This document shows, one piece after another, positions 1 through 8,425 of a DNA stretch of 31,454 nucleotides. The translations under genes and the position numbers were made by a program. Source of the stretch: UBA1424 sp041669225 (GTDB lineage Bacteria; Bacillota_I; Bacilli_A; RFN20; CAG-826); the NCBI GenBank assembly GCA_041669225.1, contig JBAYBO010000007.1, positions 1-31,454 on the forward strand, written 5' to 3'. Each line of letters begins with the position of its first letter. Within the stretch, counting starts at the first letter, position 1. The notes under the pieces were generated by a model that saw only the letters and a program-made list of their open reading frames with translations, had not been told where the DNA came from and searched no databases.

Positions 1-378
1 AATGTTTACGTATTGTCCAACGGTAGCAGCTAATAAATCGGTTTTCGCTGGTTCTGCTGAACTATAGTAGTTGATTAACGCTGTTCCGGTTTCGGTCGCG
101 ACAGTCATGACGCTTGCAGAAGCTAGATTGTAAACGACATAGGCTTCTTCGAGTGCAACAACATCATCGGCGACTTTACCAGCGAGTAAATTCACTGAAG
201 GGACATCTACTTCCTCGGGAACTTCTTCCGTGCTGGTGGCTGTTGGTGTGTCGGTTGCAGTGTCGGTAGCTGTCGGATCGCTATCAGACGGTTCACCACT
301 AGTAGGGTCAGACGTTGTTGGGTTGCAAGCTGCAAGAACCAACATTAATAAAGGTAATAGAACAATACTTTTTTTCAT
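1..378 (-). CDS. Lipoprotein, N-terminal part (runs off the window)
   Basis: This is a partial gene: 126 codons are visible and the reading frame is still open at position 1. The product starts with a lipoprotein signal peptide (MKKSIVLLPLLMLVLAAC), with lipobox LAAC and Cys18 as the lipidation site, so it should be anchored to the outer face of the membrane. Residues 19 to about 53 form a low-complexity linker rich in Thr, Ser, Pro, Asp and Glu. The folded part begins near residue 55 and resembles nothing I recognise. The start is supported by an AAGGAGG ribosome binding site 11 bases upstream and by a promoter at 415-443. It is divergent from relA. The function is unknown; a substrate-binding protein or surface protein would fit. 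Confidence 0.8.
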   Translation of the reverse strand, partial: MKKSIVLLPLLMLVLAACNPTTSDPTSGEPSDSDPTATDTATDTPTATSTEEVPEEVDVPSVNLLAGKVADDVVALEEAYVVYNLASASVMTVATETGTALINYYSSAEPAKTDLLAATVGQYVNI

Positions 379-414
379 TGTTAGGTAATTTTCCTCCTTT
401 TCTATTACAACGTA

Positions 415-443
415 ATTATAAACATTGATGCCGATTTAGTAAA
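415..443 (-). promoter_or_regulatory. Promoter of the leftward lipoprotein gene
   Basis: On the minus strand, TTTACT (438-443) and a perfect TATAAT (415-420) are 17 bases apart. The predicted transcript starts near 408 and has a leader of about 30 bases carrying the AAGGAGG site. This was read by eye and not tested. Confidence 0.55.
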
Positions 444-553
444 GACGTTTATTTATAATAACCATCAAAAGCAAATAATAATTGTGATAATTTAGCATGG
501 TTATAACGTCGTAATTAATCCTTAATTGTTAAGTCTTATCGCTTTTGTTAAGA

Positions 554-559
554 TATAAT
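554..559 (+). promoter_or_regulatory. Putative -10 element of relA
   Basis: A perfect TATAAT lies 18 bases before the relA ATG, which would give a leader of only about 12 bases with no clear ribosome binding site. No good -35 is seen at 16-18 bases. Two direct copies of TTGTTAAG (526-533 and 545-552), 19 bases apart, lie just upstream and could be a binding site. Confidence 0.45.
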
Positions 560-577
560 ACTAATTAGGCACATTCT

Positions 578-2788
578 ATGGAAAAAAAGCACGTCATTAA
601 TGGTGGTTATCCACTTCATACTTATCCCGACCTTGAGGAGGCGTTTTTTCCATACATCACCGACCCCGAATCGCGGAACATGATTAAACAAGCTTATGAA
701 ATGGCGAATAAGTACCATGTCGGTCAAACGCGTAAGTCCGGCGAAGATTATATCCATCATCTTCTTGAAGTCGGATTTATTCTTGCTAAATTGCAAGCGG
801 GCCCAGCCACGATAGCAGCTGGATTTTTACACGATGTTATCGAAGATACCGAAGCGACCATAGAAGAAGTTAAATCAAAATTCGGGGAAGATGTAAGTAA
901 AATCGTCGAATCTTTAACTAAGATTCAGCGCATGAAACTTTCACATCGTGAATATGAAGATTTTGAAGCCGAAGACCATCGTAAGATATTTTTAGGCATG
1001 GCTAAGGACGTTCGCGTAATAATTATTAAACTCGCCGATCGCCTGCATAACATGCGGACATTGGGAGCCTTAGAAAATAAACGTCAGCTCGCGCTCGCTC
1101 GGGAAACACTCGAAGTTTTTGTTCCCATCGCCCATCGCCTTGGCATTAATACGATTAAAAGTGAGCTCGAGGACTTGTCGTTAAAATATTTAGAACCGGA
1201 TAAATATGATTTGATTTCGGATCTGCTCGATAAAAAAACAAGGAATCGCACGAAATCACTCGACTCGCTTAAAAAGCGCGTTGCTGATATTATCTTTGAA
1301 GCAAAAATTCCTTTTCAAATGGAATCTCGTGTTAAGACTATCTATTCAATTTATAAAAAGATTTATTTAAAAGGTTACAACTTCGACGATATTTTTGATG
1401 TCATGGCAATCCGCGTCATTACCGAAACTGAACTAAATTGCTATGAAATTCTTGGAATTATTCACGCGACATTTAAGCCTATTCCCGGGCGTTTTAAAGA
1501 TTATATCGCCGTTCCCAAGCCAAATATGTACCAATCACTTCATACCTCGATTATTTCCGGAGATGGTAATATATTCGAAATCCAAATTCGCACAAAACGC
1601 ATGGATGAGATTGCCGAAACCGGCATTGCCGCACACTGGCGATATAAAGAAGGAACAAATTATAACGCTAAAGAGGAGCAGCGACAGATTGAAGAAAAAC
1701 TCCACTGGTTCAGGGATTTCGTCAATATTTCAAACGAGCAAGATGGCGACGCCAAAGAATACATGGATACACTATCCAAAGATATTTTTGAAGCTAACGT
1801 TTACGTCTTCACACCTAAGGGCAAAGTTATCGACTTGCCAAACGGCTCCACACCGATCGATTTTGCCTATCGCGTCCATACAAAAGTAGGTGATTCGGCT
1901 GTCGGTGCCATTGTTAATGGCGCACTCGTGTCATTAGGAACAGTTTTAAAAACTGGCGATGTAGTGGAGATTCGAACTTCAAACACGTCAAGTGGTCCAA
2001 ACGAAGGTTGGCTCAAAATCGTTCGCACCACTCAGGCCCGTTCGCACATCAAAAAGTTTTTATTTAAGAAGAATGCCGAATTATTAAAAGACGAGCGAGT
2101 TGCTAAGGGCAAACAATCAGCGATTGATGCCTTTAAAGATCGCGGTGTCGATGAACAAGAAATGATGACACTGCTTAATAATTCTAATTTATTAACTAAT
2201 TTCCGAGTCAAGGATGTCGATGAACTTTTTGTGGCTATGTATAGCAAAAATCCGACACCGTCTGCGGTCATTGATTTTTTAAACATTAAACGTAAACCGA
2301 CAATCTTTAAATTAGATAAATCGCCTACTCAAAAAGACGATGATCACGTTCCGGTTTTTGTTCATGGCGCCGGCAAGATTGCCATTAATCTCGCCAGTTG
2401 TTGCACGCCGATTCCTGGTGATGATATTGTCGGATATATTACCAAAGGTAAGGGTGTGACCGTTCATCGTGTGACGTGTCCGAATGTTGCCAATGAAAAA
2501 GCTCGTCTAGTCGATGTTTTTTGGCGGGAATCGGAGCATCTTGAAACATATCCGGTCGATATCAAAATTGAGTCCGCCGATCGTCCAAATCTTTTAATCG
2601 ATATCATGTCGACTTTATCAGCGAATAAGATTTCGGTTTCAACCATCGCCGCTAAGCTCCACCCTCTAACGATGAATACGACAATTTCGGCCACTATTTT
2701 CGTCAGTGATGCGAAAAGACTTACTGATATTTATAATATTTTATTAAATATTAACAGCGTTTATGAAATTATTCGCGTCGTTCATTAA
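578..2788 (+). CDS. relA: Bifunctional (p)ppGpp synthetase/hydrolase RelA/SpoT
   Basis: This 736-residue enzyme makes and degrades the stringent-response alarmone (p)ppGpp and has the usual full length of a long Rel protein. The hydrolase half is intact: RKSGEDYIHH at 52-61, the His-Asp pair at 85-86 in FLHDVIEDT, and KLADRLHNM at 151-159. The synthetase half follows, with RVKTIYSIYKK (251-261), DVMAIRV (274-280) and the GRFKDYIA...PNMYQSLHTS block (304-324). A TGS domain covers about 406-466, followed by a cysteine-containing segment (INLASCCTPIPGD) and a C-terminal ACT domain. Both activities are therefore expected. Upstream there is only a weak AGG at 567-569, so translation may start on a very short leader. 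In Bacillus relA also lies just before hisS-aspS. The TAA stop is followed by a palindrome that may end transcription. Confidence 0.96.
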   Translation: MEKKHVINGGYPLHTYPDLEEAFFPYITDPESRNMIKQAYEMANKYHVGQTRKSGEDYIHHLLEVGFILAKLQAGPATIAAGFLHDVIEDTEATIEEVKSKFGEDVSKIVESLTKIQRMKLSHREYEDFEAEDHRKIFLGMAKDVRVIIIKLADRLHNMRTLGALENKRQLALARETLEVFVPIAHRLGINTIKSELEDLSLKYLEPDKYDLISDLLDKKTRNRTKSLDSLKKRVADIIFEAKIPFQMESRVKTIYSIYKKIYLKGYNFDDIFDVMAIRVITETELNCYEILGIIHATFKPIPGRFKDYIAVPKPNMYQSLHTSIISGDGNIFEIQIRTKRMDEIAETGIAAHWRYKEGTNYNAKEEQRQIEEKLHWFRDFVNISNEQDGDAKEYMDTLSKDIFEANVYVFTPKGKVIDLPNGSTPIDFAYRVHTKVGDSAVGAIVNGALVSLGTVLKTGDVVEIRTSNTSSGPNEGWLKIVRTTQARSHIKKFLFKKNAELLKDERVAKGKQSAIDAFKDRGVDEQEMMTLLNNSNLLTNFRVKDVDELFVAMYSKNPTPSAVIDFLNIKRKPTIFKLDKSPTQKDDDHVPVFVHGAGKIAINLASCCTPIPGDDIVGYITKGKGVTVHRVTCPNVANEKARLVDVFWRESEHLETYPVDIKIESADRPNLLIDIMSTLSANKISVSTIAAKLHPLTMNTTISATIFVSDAKRLTDIYNILLNINSVYEIIRVVH

Positions 2789-2811
2789 TTTAATATTTAT
2801 TCCTTCATGAT

Positions 2812-2831
2812 TTATCAAATTAATTTGATAA
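2812..2831 (+). terminator. AT-rich palindrome after relA, possible terminator
   Basis: A perfect 20-base palindrome, TTATCAAA-TTAA-TTTGATAA, starts 23 bases after the relA stop. It can fold into an 8-bp hairpin followed by TTATACTTT. The stem has only two GC pairs and the T-run is poor, so it is either a weak terminator or a protein-binding site. Confidence 0.4.
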
Positions 2832-2859
2832 TTATACTTTGAATCCCTTCTATCCTTAA

Positions 2860-2904
2860 TTGACACTTATAGTTGTAATAAACTATAATTAAATATTGTG
2901 TCAA
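2860..2904 (+). promoter_or_regulatory. hisS-aspS promoter with nested inverted repeats
   Basis: A consensus TTGACA (2860-2865) and TATAAT (2884-2889) are 18 bases apart, giving a start near 2896. Two inverted repeats are laid over them. TTATAGTT (2867-2874) and AACTATAA (2881-2888) flank a six-base spacer and cover the spacer and -10. TTGACAC (2860-2866) and GTGTCAA (2898-2904) enclose the whole promoter. A further ATAGTT half-site lies at 2907-2912. This suggests a repressor operator. There is no room for a T-box leader. Confidence 0.6.
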
Positions 2905-2929
2905 ACATAGTTTAGGAGGGCATTTATTT

Positions 2930-4231
2930 ATGGAAGTAAAACCCGTGAAGGGCACGCATGACATTCTTGGTGCCGATATCATTCTCTATCAAAGAATTGA
3001 AGATGCTCTCGCCAAAACCGCTCATACATATGGTTATTTGGAATTTAGAACGCCAATTATTGAGCATACTGAACTTTTTTCGCGTTCTGTTGGCGACTCA
3101 AGCGACATCGTTCGCAAAGAAATGTATACATTTCTTGATAAAGGCAATCGCTCATTAACCCTCCGTCCTGAACTGACGGCTGGCATTATTCGCACAATCG
3201 TCAATAATAAGTTATACGCTTCTCAAGATTTTCCGATTAAAGCCAGTTATATTGGGCCAGCCTTTCGCTATGAAAGACCACAAGCCGGACGTTTTCGTCA
3301 GTTCAGCCAGTTCGGCGTAGAAGCTGTTGGTCTTGATTCACATCTAATCGATGTTGAGGTTATCTCTTTGGGCTATAACGCCTTAAAAAGTTTAAATTTT
3401 ATAGATATTACTTTAAAAATTAATACCCTGGGTGATGACGAATCGCGCAACAATTACCGCGAAGCATTACGGGCATATTTTAGCGAACATATCAAAGATA
3501 TGTGTTCGGATTGCAAGGAGCGTCTCAAGATTAATCCTCTGCGAATTTTGGACTGCAAAGTTGAGGAAGATCAAAAAATCATCAAACAGGCTCCGCGCAT
3601 TCAGGATTACTTAACGTCAGATTCAAAAGAGCGGTTTAGCAAGACGGTCAATCTTCTCGATTCGTTAAAAATTAAATTTGATTTAGACGAAAACCTTGTC
3701 CGCGGTCTTGACTATTATTCCGAAGTTGTTTTTGAATATCATTATATTTCGCGAGATGGCAAATCCTTTGGCGCTTTAGGCGCCGGCGGTCATTATTCGC
3801 ATTTAGTCGAAGAGCTCGGTGGTCCAAATTTAGCTGGAGTTGGCCTTTCTTTTGGCATTGAACGCCTCGCACAAGTGGTGGAAAATGAAAAATTGCTATT
3901 TGATGCTTTCCCTTTCCTCGCCTTTTACATTATGCCAATCGGTGATGTTAATATCGAAAAGGTTTATGAACTAAACGAAAAAATTCATCGCCTAGGTTAT
4001 CCTTCAGAGATGGCTTATGAAAGCAAATCTTTAAAGGCCTTATTTAAGAAAGCAGAAAAGCGTTCAGCGCTTTTTGCAATCTTGATCGGTGATGAAGAAT
4101 TAGAAAAAGAAGTTTTGACGATTAAAAATCTCCGCACCAAAGAACAAACTTCGGTCGCGCTTGCTGATTTTGATAATGTTGCAAATAACATCGTTGAAGA
4201 AGAACTTGTTGAACTCAACGAGGAGAGGTAG
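2930..4231 (+). CDS. hisS: Histidyl-tRNA synthetase
   Basis: This 433-residue class II synthetase charges tRNA-His. The N-terminus has the typical KGTHDIL. Motif 2 lies at 108-134 (GPAFRYERPQAGRFRQF), the histidine-binding LVRGLDYYS at 257-264 and motif 3 GLSFGIERL at 305-313. A Cys cluster with CSDC at 192-195 and a further Cys at 209 matches the insertion found in Bacillus-type enzymes. The C-terminal part is the anticodon-binding domain. The start is set by AGGAGG at 2914-2919. The stop lies four bases before the aspS start, and the tail of hisS supplies the aspS ribosome binding site, so the two are one operon. Confidence 0.97.
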   Translation: MEVKPVKGTHDILGADIILYQRIEDALAKTAHTYGYLEFRTPIIEHTELFSRSVGDSSDIVRKEMYTFLDKGNRSLTLRPELTAGIIRTIVNNKLYASQDFPIKASYIGPAFRYERPQAGRFRQFSQFGVEAVGLDSHLIDVEVISLGYNALKSLNFIDITLKINTLGDDESRNNYREALRAYFSEHIKDMCSDCKERLKINPLRILDCKVEEDQKIIKQAPRIQDYLTSDSKERFSKTVNLLDSLKIKFDLDENLVRGLDYYSEVVFEYHYISRDGKSFGALGAGGHYSHLVEELGGPNLAGVGLSFGIERLAQVVENEKLLFDAFPFLAFYIMPIGDVNIEKVYELNEKIHRLGYPSEMAYESKSLKALFKKAEKRSALFAILIGDEELEKEVLTIKNLRTKEQTSVALADFDNVANNIVEEELVELNEER

Positions 4232-4235
4232 GTTT

Positions 4236-5963
4236 ATGGAAAGAACATGCTATAACGCAAACCTGTCGATTAAAGATGTGGGCCGAAGCGTCACCCTTAT
4301 AGGGTGGGTTAGCAAAAGGCGCAATCTGGGAAGTCTTTTATTTATTGATCTCCGTGATCGGAGTGGAATTATTCAAGTAACAGTTAAAGATGACGTCAAG
4401 GTTCCTGATGTCCGTAATGAATATGTTATCCAAGTTCATGGGCAAGTCGCTAAAAAAGATGTTCCCAATCCCAAATTGAAAACTGGGGAAATTGAAGTCA
4501 TCGCTAGTAAAATCGTCATCATTAACGAAGCGAGCACGACTCCGCTCATCATTGATGATGAAACTGATGCTTTAGAAGATATCCGCTTAAAATATCGCTA
4601 CCTCGATTTAAGGCGTCCGGTTATGCAAGAAAAGCTCAAAATCAGAGCGAAAATAGTCAAGTCCACTCATGAGTATTTAGATAATAACGACTTTTTAGAA
4701 GTCGAGACTCCAATACTAACCCTTTCAACTCCTGAGGGCGCGCGCGATTATGTTGTACCATCAAGAATTCATCATGGATCGTTTTACGCGTTGCCACAGT
4801 CGCCTCAACTTTTTAAACAGTTACTAATGATTGGCGGACTCGAACGCTATTATCAAATCGCCCGTTGTTTTCGCGATGAAGATTTACGAGCTGATCGCCA
4901 ACCCGATTTCACACAAATTGATATTGAGACAAGCTTTCTTGATGAAAATCAAATTCTTAATCTGATGGAAGGTCTTCTAAAGAAGATATTTAAAGATGTC
5001 GTCGATTATGATCTACCTTTGCCTTTAAGAAGACTGAGCTATGAAGAGGCTCTTAATCGTTATGGAAGCGATAAACCGGATACGCGTTATGGCATAGAAT
5101 TAAATGATGTGAAAGAAATCGTTTCCAAAACATCATTTCCTCTATTTGTCAATTCCATGTATAGCAAAGCTATAGTGGTGCCCGGAATCGCCGAGAAAAC
5201 CTCACGCAAGCAGATTGATGAATTGCAGCTTGAAGCCAAGAAATTCCGTCTCTCAAGTTTTATCGTTTTAAAAGTTAAGGATGGACACCTCGAAGGAAGT
5301 GCCGCCAAATTTTTTAACGAAGAAGATGGTCATGTACTTATTAAAAATATAGGTGCACAAGATAATGATTTAATCATTATTGCCAGTTCCAACTCACTAG
5401 CAAATGTGTGTTTTGGTCTAGGCGCCTTACGAAGCAAATACGCTCGTGAACTCGGACTGATTAAAGCTAACAGTTACGATTTGTTATGGGTCGTTGATTT
5501 CCCGCTCTTTGAAAAAGATCAAGATAGCGGAAAGCTCAGCCCCCTTCATCACCCCTTTACGCGGCCAACAAAAGAAACAGCCCAATTACTCTTAAATGAT
5601 CCGGCCAGTGTTCATGCTTCAGCTTATGACATAGTCATAAATGGTTATGAAGCGGGCGGTGGTTCACTTCGTATTTATGATCAGAAGATGCAAAAAACTA
5701 TCTTTGAAGTTCTTGGTTTAAGTCAAGAAGATATCAAAAGTAAATTTGGATTCTTTATCGATGCCTTCAAATATGGAACTCCACCACATGGTGGAATCGC
5801 TTTTGGTCTTGACCGACTGACGATGATTCTTAGCGGTAGCGATAACATTCGCGATGTCATTGCCTTTCCCAAGAATTTAAAAGCGACGTGTCCAATGACT
5901 GATGCGCCCTCCAAGATAGATCAAACGCAACTCGACGAGCTTGGAATTAAGATTGTAGAATAA
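4236..5963 (+). CDS. aspS: Aspartyl-tRNA synthetase, bacterial type
   Basis: This 575-residue class II enzyme attaches aspartate to tRNA-Asp. The N-terminal OB-fold anticodon-binding domain covers about 1-110. Motif 1 lies near 150-175, motif 2 at 208-231 (IARCFRDEDLRADRQPDFTQ) and motif 3 at 519-528 (GGIAFGLDRL). The region between motifs 2 and 3 has the length of the bacterial GAD insertion domain. The frame is open further upstream, but the ATG at 4236 is preferred: GAGGAGAGG lies just before it, and the next upstream starts would overlap hisS by tens of bases. It is cotranscribed with hisS. Whether it also charges tRNA-Asn cannot be told from this window. Confidence 0.96.
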   Translation: MERTCYNANLSIKDVGRSVTLIGWVSKRRNLGSLLFIDLRDRSGIIQVTVKDDVKVPDVRNEYVIQVHGQVAKKDVPNPKLKTGEIEVIASKIVIINEASTTPLIIDDETDALEDIRLKYRYLDLRRPVMQEKLKIRAKIVKSTHEYLDNNDFLEVETPILTLSTPEGARDYVVPSRIHHGSFYALPQSPQLFKQLLMIGGLERYYQIARCFRDEDLRADRQPDFTQIDIETSFLDENQILNLMEGLLKKIFKDVVDYDLPLPLRRLSYEEALNRYGSDKPDTRYGIELNDVKEIVSKTSFPLFVNSMYSKAIVVPGIAEKTSRKQIDELQLEAKKFRLSSFIVLKVKDGHLEGSAAKFFNEEDGHVLIKNIGAQDNDLIIIASSNSLANVCFGLGALRSKYARELGLIKANSYDLLWVVDFPLFEKDQDSGKLSPLHHPFTRPTKETAQLLLNDPASVHASAYDIVINGYEAGGGSLRIYDQKMQKTIFEVLGLSQEDIKSKFGFFIDAFKYGTPPHGGIAFGLDRLTMILSGSDNIRDVIAFPKNLKATCPMTDAPSKIDQTQLDELGIKIVE

Positions 5964-5964
5964 T

Positions 5965-5981
5965 TTATTACTTTGTAATAA
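5965..5981 (+). terminator. Weak hairpin after aspS
   Basis: TTATTAC-TTT-GTAATAA forms a 7-bp stem directly after the aspS stop codon. No T-run follows (TAAAAC), so it would be at most a leaky terminator. A TATACT at 5994-5999 could serve as a -10 for tkt, but no convincing -35 is present. Confidence 0.3.
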
Positions 5982-6021
5982 TAAAACTAAATATATACTA
6001 AATTAATACTAAGGAGAAAAT

Positions 6022-8007
6022 ATGAAAGCCCTCGATAAGACAAATCTCGACCAATTAGCAGTTGCCGCCATTCGTGCGATGTGTATTGACACGACGAATA
6101 AAGCCAAAAGCGGTCATCCCGGTATGCCACTTGGAAGTGCCCCAATTCTTTATACATTGTATAAGAATCATTTAATTGCTAATCCGCATGATACTAACTG
6201 GATTAATCGCGACCGCTTTATTCTCAGTGCTGGCCACGCCAGTGCCCTTTTGTATGTTATACTGCATGTCACGGGATTTGATTTGAATGTTGATCAATTG
6301 AAAGCCTTTCGCCAACTTGACGCACTTACGCCCGGACATCCTGAGTATCGGCACACCAAAGGTGTCGAAGCAACAACGGGCCCTTTAGGACAAGGGATTG
6401 CCCAAGCGGTCGGCATCGCTCTCGCCGAACAGGCTGTTCAAGCCCAGTATGTCGATGGCCAAAAACTTGTTGACCATTATACGTACTGTTTATGTGGTGA
6501 TGGCTGTCTACAAGAAGGCATTAGTCAGGAAGCGATTTCGTTTGCTGGTCACCAACGCTTAAATAAATTAATTTTAATTTACGACGCGAATAAAGTTACG
6601 CTTGATGCTAGTCTCGAAGCCTCATTTTCGGAAAATGTCGAATTGCGCTTTTTAGCTTCTAATTGGAATGTTCTCAAAGTTAAAGACGGTAATGATCTCG
6701 ATGCCATTGATCGAGCCATTCGCAAAGCAAAAAAATCGAATGATTATCCGACTCTCATTATCGTTGATACAGTCATCGGCTACGGATCTGCAAAACAGGG
6801 AACCTCAAAAGTCCATGGTAATCCCCTTGGTGTCGAAGACGGCCAGAAAGCCAAAGCCTCTTATGGTTATGATTATCCTGATTTCACCATTCCCGAAGAA
6901 GTGTATCAAGTTTTCCGCGATACATTTGAAAAGCGTGGAGTTGAACAATATCAAAAGTGGAAAAATGCTCGCGATGAATATAAAGAAAAACATCCTGAAG
7001 CATATCTTGTCTTTGAACGTGCCTTTAAAGGCGATGTCACTAATTACATCTATAATTCGATTCCAAAAGTTGAAGTTGGTAGTTCCGAATCAACACGTGG
7101 CGTCAGCGGACACATTCTTAATGAACTGCATAATGCGATTCCGTTTATCATTGGCGGTTCGGCCGATGTTGCCAGCAGCGTCATGACAAAAATTAACAAT
7201 GGCTGTGATTTCATGCCTATTTGCCGTGAAGGAAGAAATATCAATTTTGGCATTCGTGAGTTTGCTATGGCTGCGATTCAAAATGGCATGTTATTGCATG
7301 GTGGTCTTAAGACATATGTCGGATCATTCCTTGTTTTCAGCGATTATATGAAGGCCGCAATCCGTTTGGCTTCCCTTTCTCGCTTACCGGCTATTTATTT
7401 GTTCTCTCACGATTCTATCGCTCTTGGAGAAGATGGTCCGACCCATCAACCAGTTGAACAATTAGCTATGCTAAGAAGTATTCCTAATCTTCGCGTTATT
7501 CGCCCATGCGATAGCGCTGAAACTTATGGGGCCTGGCGGATTGCTTTAAAATCAAAAGAAACACCGACTGCGATTATTTTATCCCGTCAAGGACTTCCAG
7601 AAATGGAAGGATCAACGATGGAAGGTGTCGCAAAGGGCGGCTATGTAGTTTCCAAAGAAAAAAAACAACTCATGGCAACAATCGTTGCGACGGGCAGTGA
7701 AGTGTCTTTAGCTCTAAAAGCTCAAAAAATCCTTTTGGAGAAGAATATTGATGTTCGTATCGTATCCATGCCCTCAGTTGGTCTATTTGAAACTCAAGAT
7801 GATAATTACAAGTTAGATACAATTGGTGTCACAAAAGATAAAGTAGTGGTTGTCGAAATGCTATCATCCTGTGGATGGTATCGATACGCCGACACCGTCA
7901 TGGGCATCGATAGCTTTGGTGCTAGCGCTCCGATGGCTGACGTCGTAAGGAAATTTGACTTTACGAGCGAACGCTTGGCGAGTCTTGTCGAAAAAATCGC
8001 CAAGTAG
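6022..8007 (+). CDS. tkt: Transketolase
   Basis: This 661-residue thiamine-diphosphate enzyme moves two-carbon units between sugar phosphates in the non-oxidative pentose phosphate pathway, linking glycolysis to ribose-5-phosphate. Visible marks are the catalytic-loop histidines in SGHPG (30-34) and AGHAS (70-74), the TPP-binding motif from GDG (159-161) to DANK (188-191), and the pyrimidine-binding domain signature GEDGPTHQPVEQL. Length and domain order are those of the usual single-chain enzyme. The start has a strong AAGGAG seven bases upstream. Its product ribose-5-phosphate ties it to deoB further along. Glyceraldehyde-3-phosphate, which it can also supply, is a substrate of Dxs. Confidence 0.97.
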   Translation: MKALDKTNLDQLAVAAIRAMCIDTTNKAKSGHPGMPLGSAPILYTLYKNHLIANPHDTNWINRDRFILSAGHASALLYVILHVTGFDLNVDQLKAFRQLDALTPGHPEYRHTKGVEATTGPLGQGIAQAVGIALAEQAVQAQYVDGQKLVDHYTYCLCGDGCLQEGISQEAISFAGHQRLNKLILIYDANKVTLDASLEASFSENVELRFLASNWNVLKVKDGNDLDAIDRAIRKAKKSNDYPTLIIVDTVIGYGSAKQGTSKVHGNPLGVEDGQKAKASYGYDYPDFTIPEEVYQVFRDTFEKRGVEQYQKWKNARDEYKEKHPEAYLVFERAFKGDVTNYIYNSIPKVEVGSSESTRGVSGHILNELHNAIPFIIGGSADVASSVMTKINNGCDFMPICREGRNINFGIREFAMAAIQNGMLLHGGLKTYVGSFLVFSDYMKAAIRLASLSRLPAIYLFSHDSIALGEDGPTHQPVEQLAMLRSIPNLRVIRPCDSAETYGAWRIALKSKETPTAIILSRQGLPEMEGSTMEGVAKGGYVVSKEKKQLMATIVATGSEVSLALKAQKILLEKNIDVRIVSMPSVGLFETQDDNYKLDTIGVTKDKVVVVEMLSSCGWYRYADTVMGIDSFGASAPMADVVRKFDFTSERLASLVEKIAK

Positions 8008-8015
8008 TGATAAAC

Positions 8016-8047
8016 TTGCTAAAAAGAAAACGATTATTTAATATAAT
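8016..8047 (+). promoter_or_regulatory. Possible promoter before the yqhY-type gene
   Basis: TTGCTA (8016-8021) and TATAAT (8042-8047) are separated by 20 bases, longer than ideal. GATTAT (8032-8037) and ATAATC (8043-8048) form an inverted repeat that covers the -10. Confidence 0.4.
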
Positions 8048-8064
8048 CACGACGGAGGAAACAT

Positions 8065-8400
8065 ATGGCAGATTACGTTTACATTGAAAACTATTCCAAA
8101 TACGGAGTTATGGGCATTTCCCGTCGCGTTTTTGAAACGATTGCCCAAACGGCCACGAACCGCGTCAAAGGCGCGGCTGTTTCGGCTAACAAATCACGTC
8201 TATTTACTTTGCATCGTCCGATTCAAGCTATCTTACGTAGCAATGGTCTTGTTGATATTCGCATCGATGTCGCCATTAAAAGTGGCGTCAACGTTAGCGA
8301 AGTGTGTTTAAAAATTCAAGAGGAAGTTGCCAACGCCTTAATGGCGATGACGGAAATGATACCATTTAATATCAATATTAAGGTCGCTTCCATCCAATAG
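8065..8400 (+). CDS. yqhY: Asp23/Gls24 (YloU/YqhY) family protein
   Basis: This small cytosolic protein of 111 residues belongs to the Asp23/Gls24 envelope-stress family. The C-terminal half carries the typical pattern, IDVAIKSGVNVSEVC followed by a helix and a closing NINIKVASI strand. Of the B. subtilis members, YqhY is encoded next to nusB and has been linked to control of acetyl-CoA carboxylase, whereas YloU is elsewhere. The position here, one gene before nusB, favours the YqhY assignment. The acc genes that precede it in Bacillus are absent from this window, and transketolase lies upstream instead. GGAGGAA five bases before the ATG fixes the start. Confidence 0.85.
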   Translation: MADYVYIENYSKYGVMGISRRVFETIAQTATNRVKGAAVSANKSRLFTLHRPIQAILRSNGLVDIRIDVAIKSGVNVSEVCLKIQEEVANALMAMTEMIPFNINIKVASIQ

Positions 8401-8425
8401 GCTCTAACGAGTCTATTTTTAAATT

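Noticed and set aside
2789..2929. T-box leader before hisS-aspS
   Set aside because: The interval is only 141 bases, the promoter lies at its far end, and no T-box core or antiterminator is visible.
6668..7186. Open frame of 172 codons inside tkt, + strand
   Set aside because: It lies wholly within the transketolase gene in another frame and has no motif or ribosome site.
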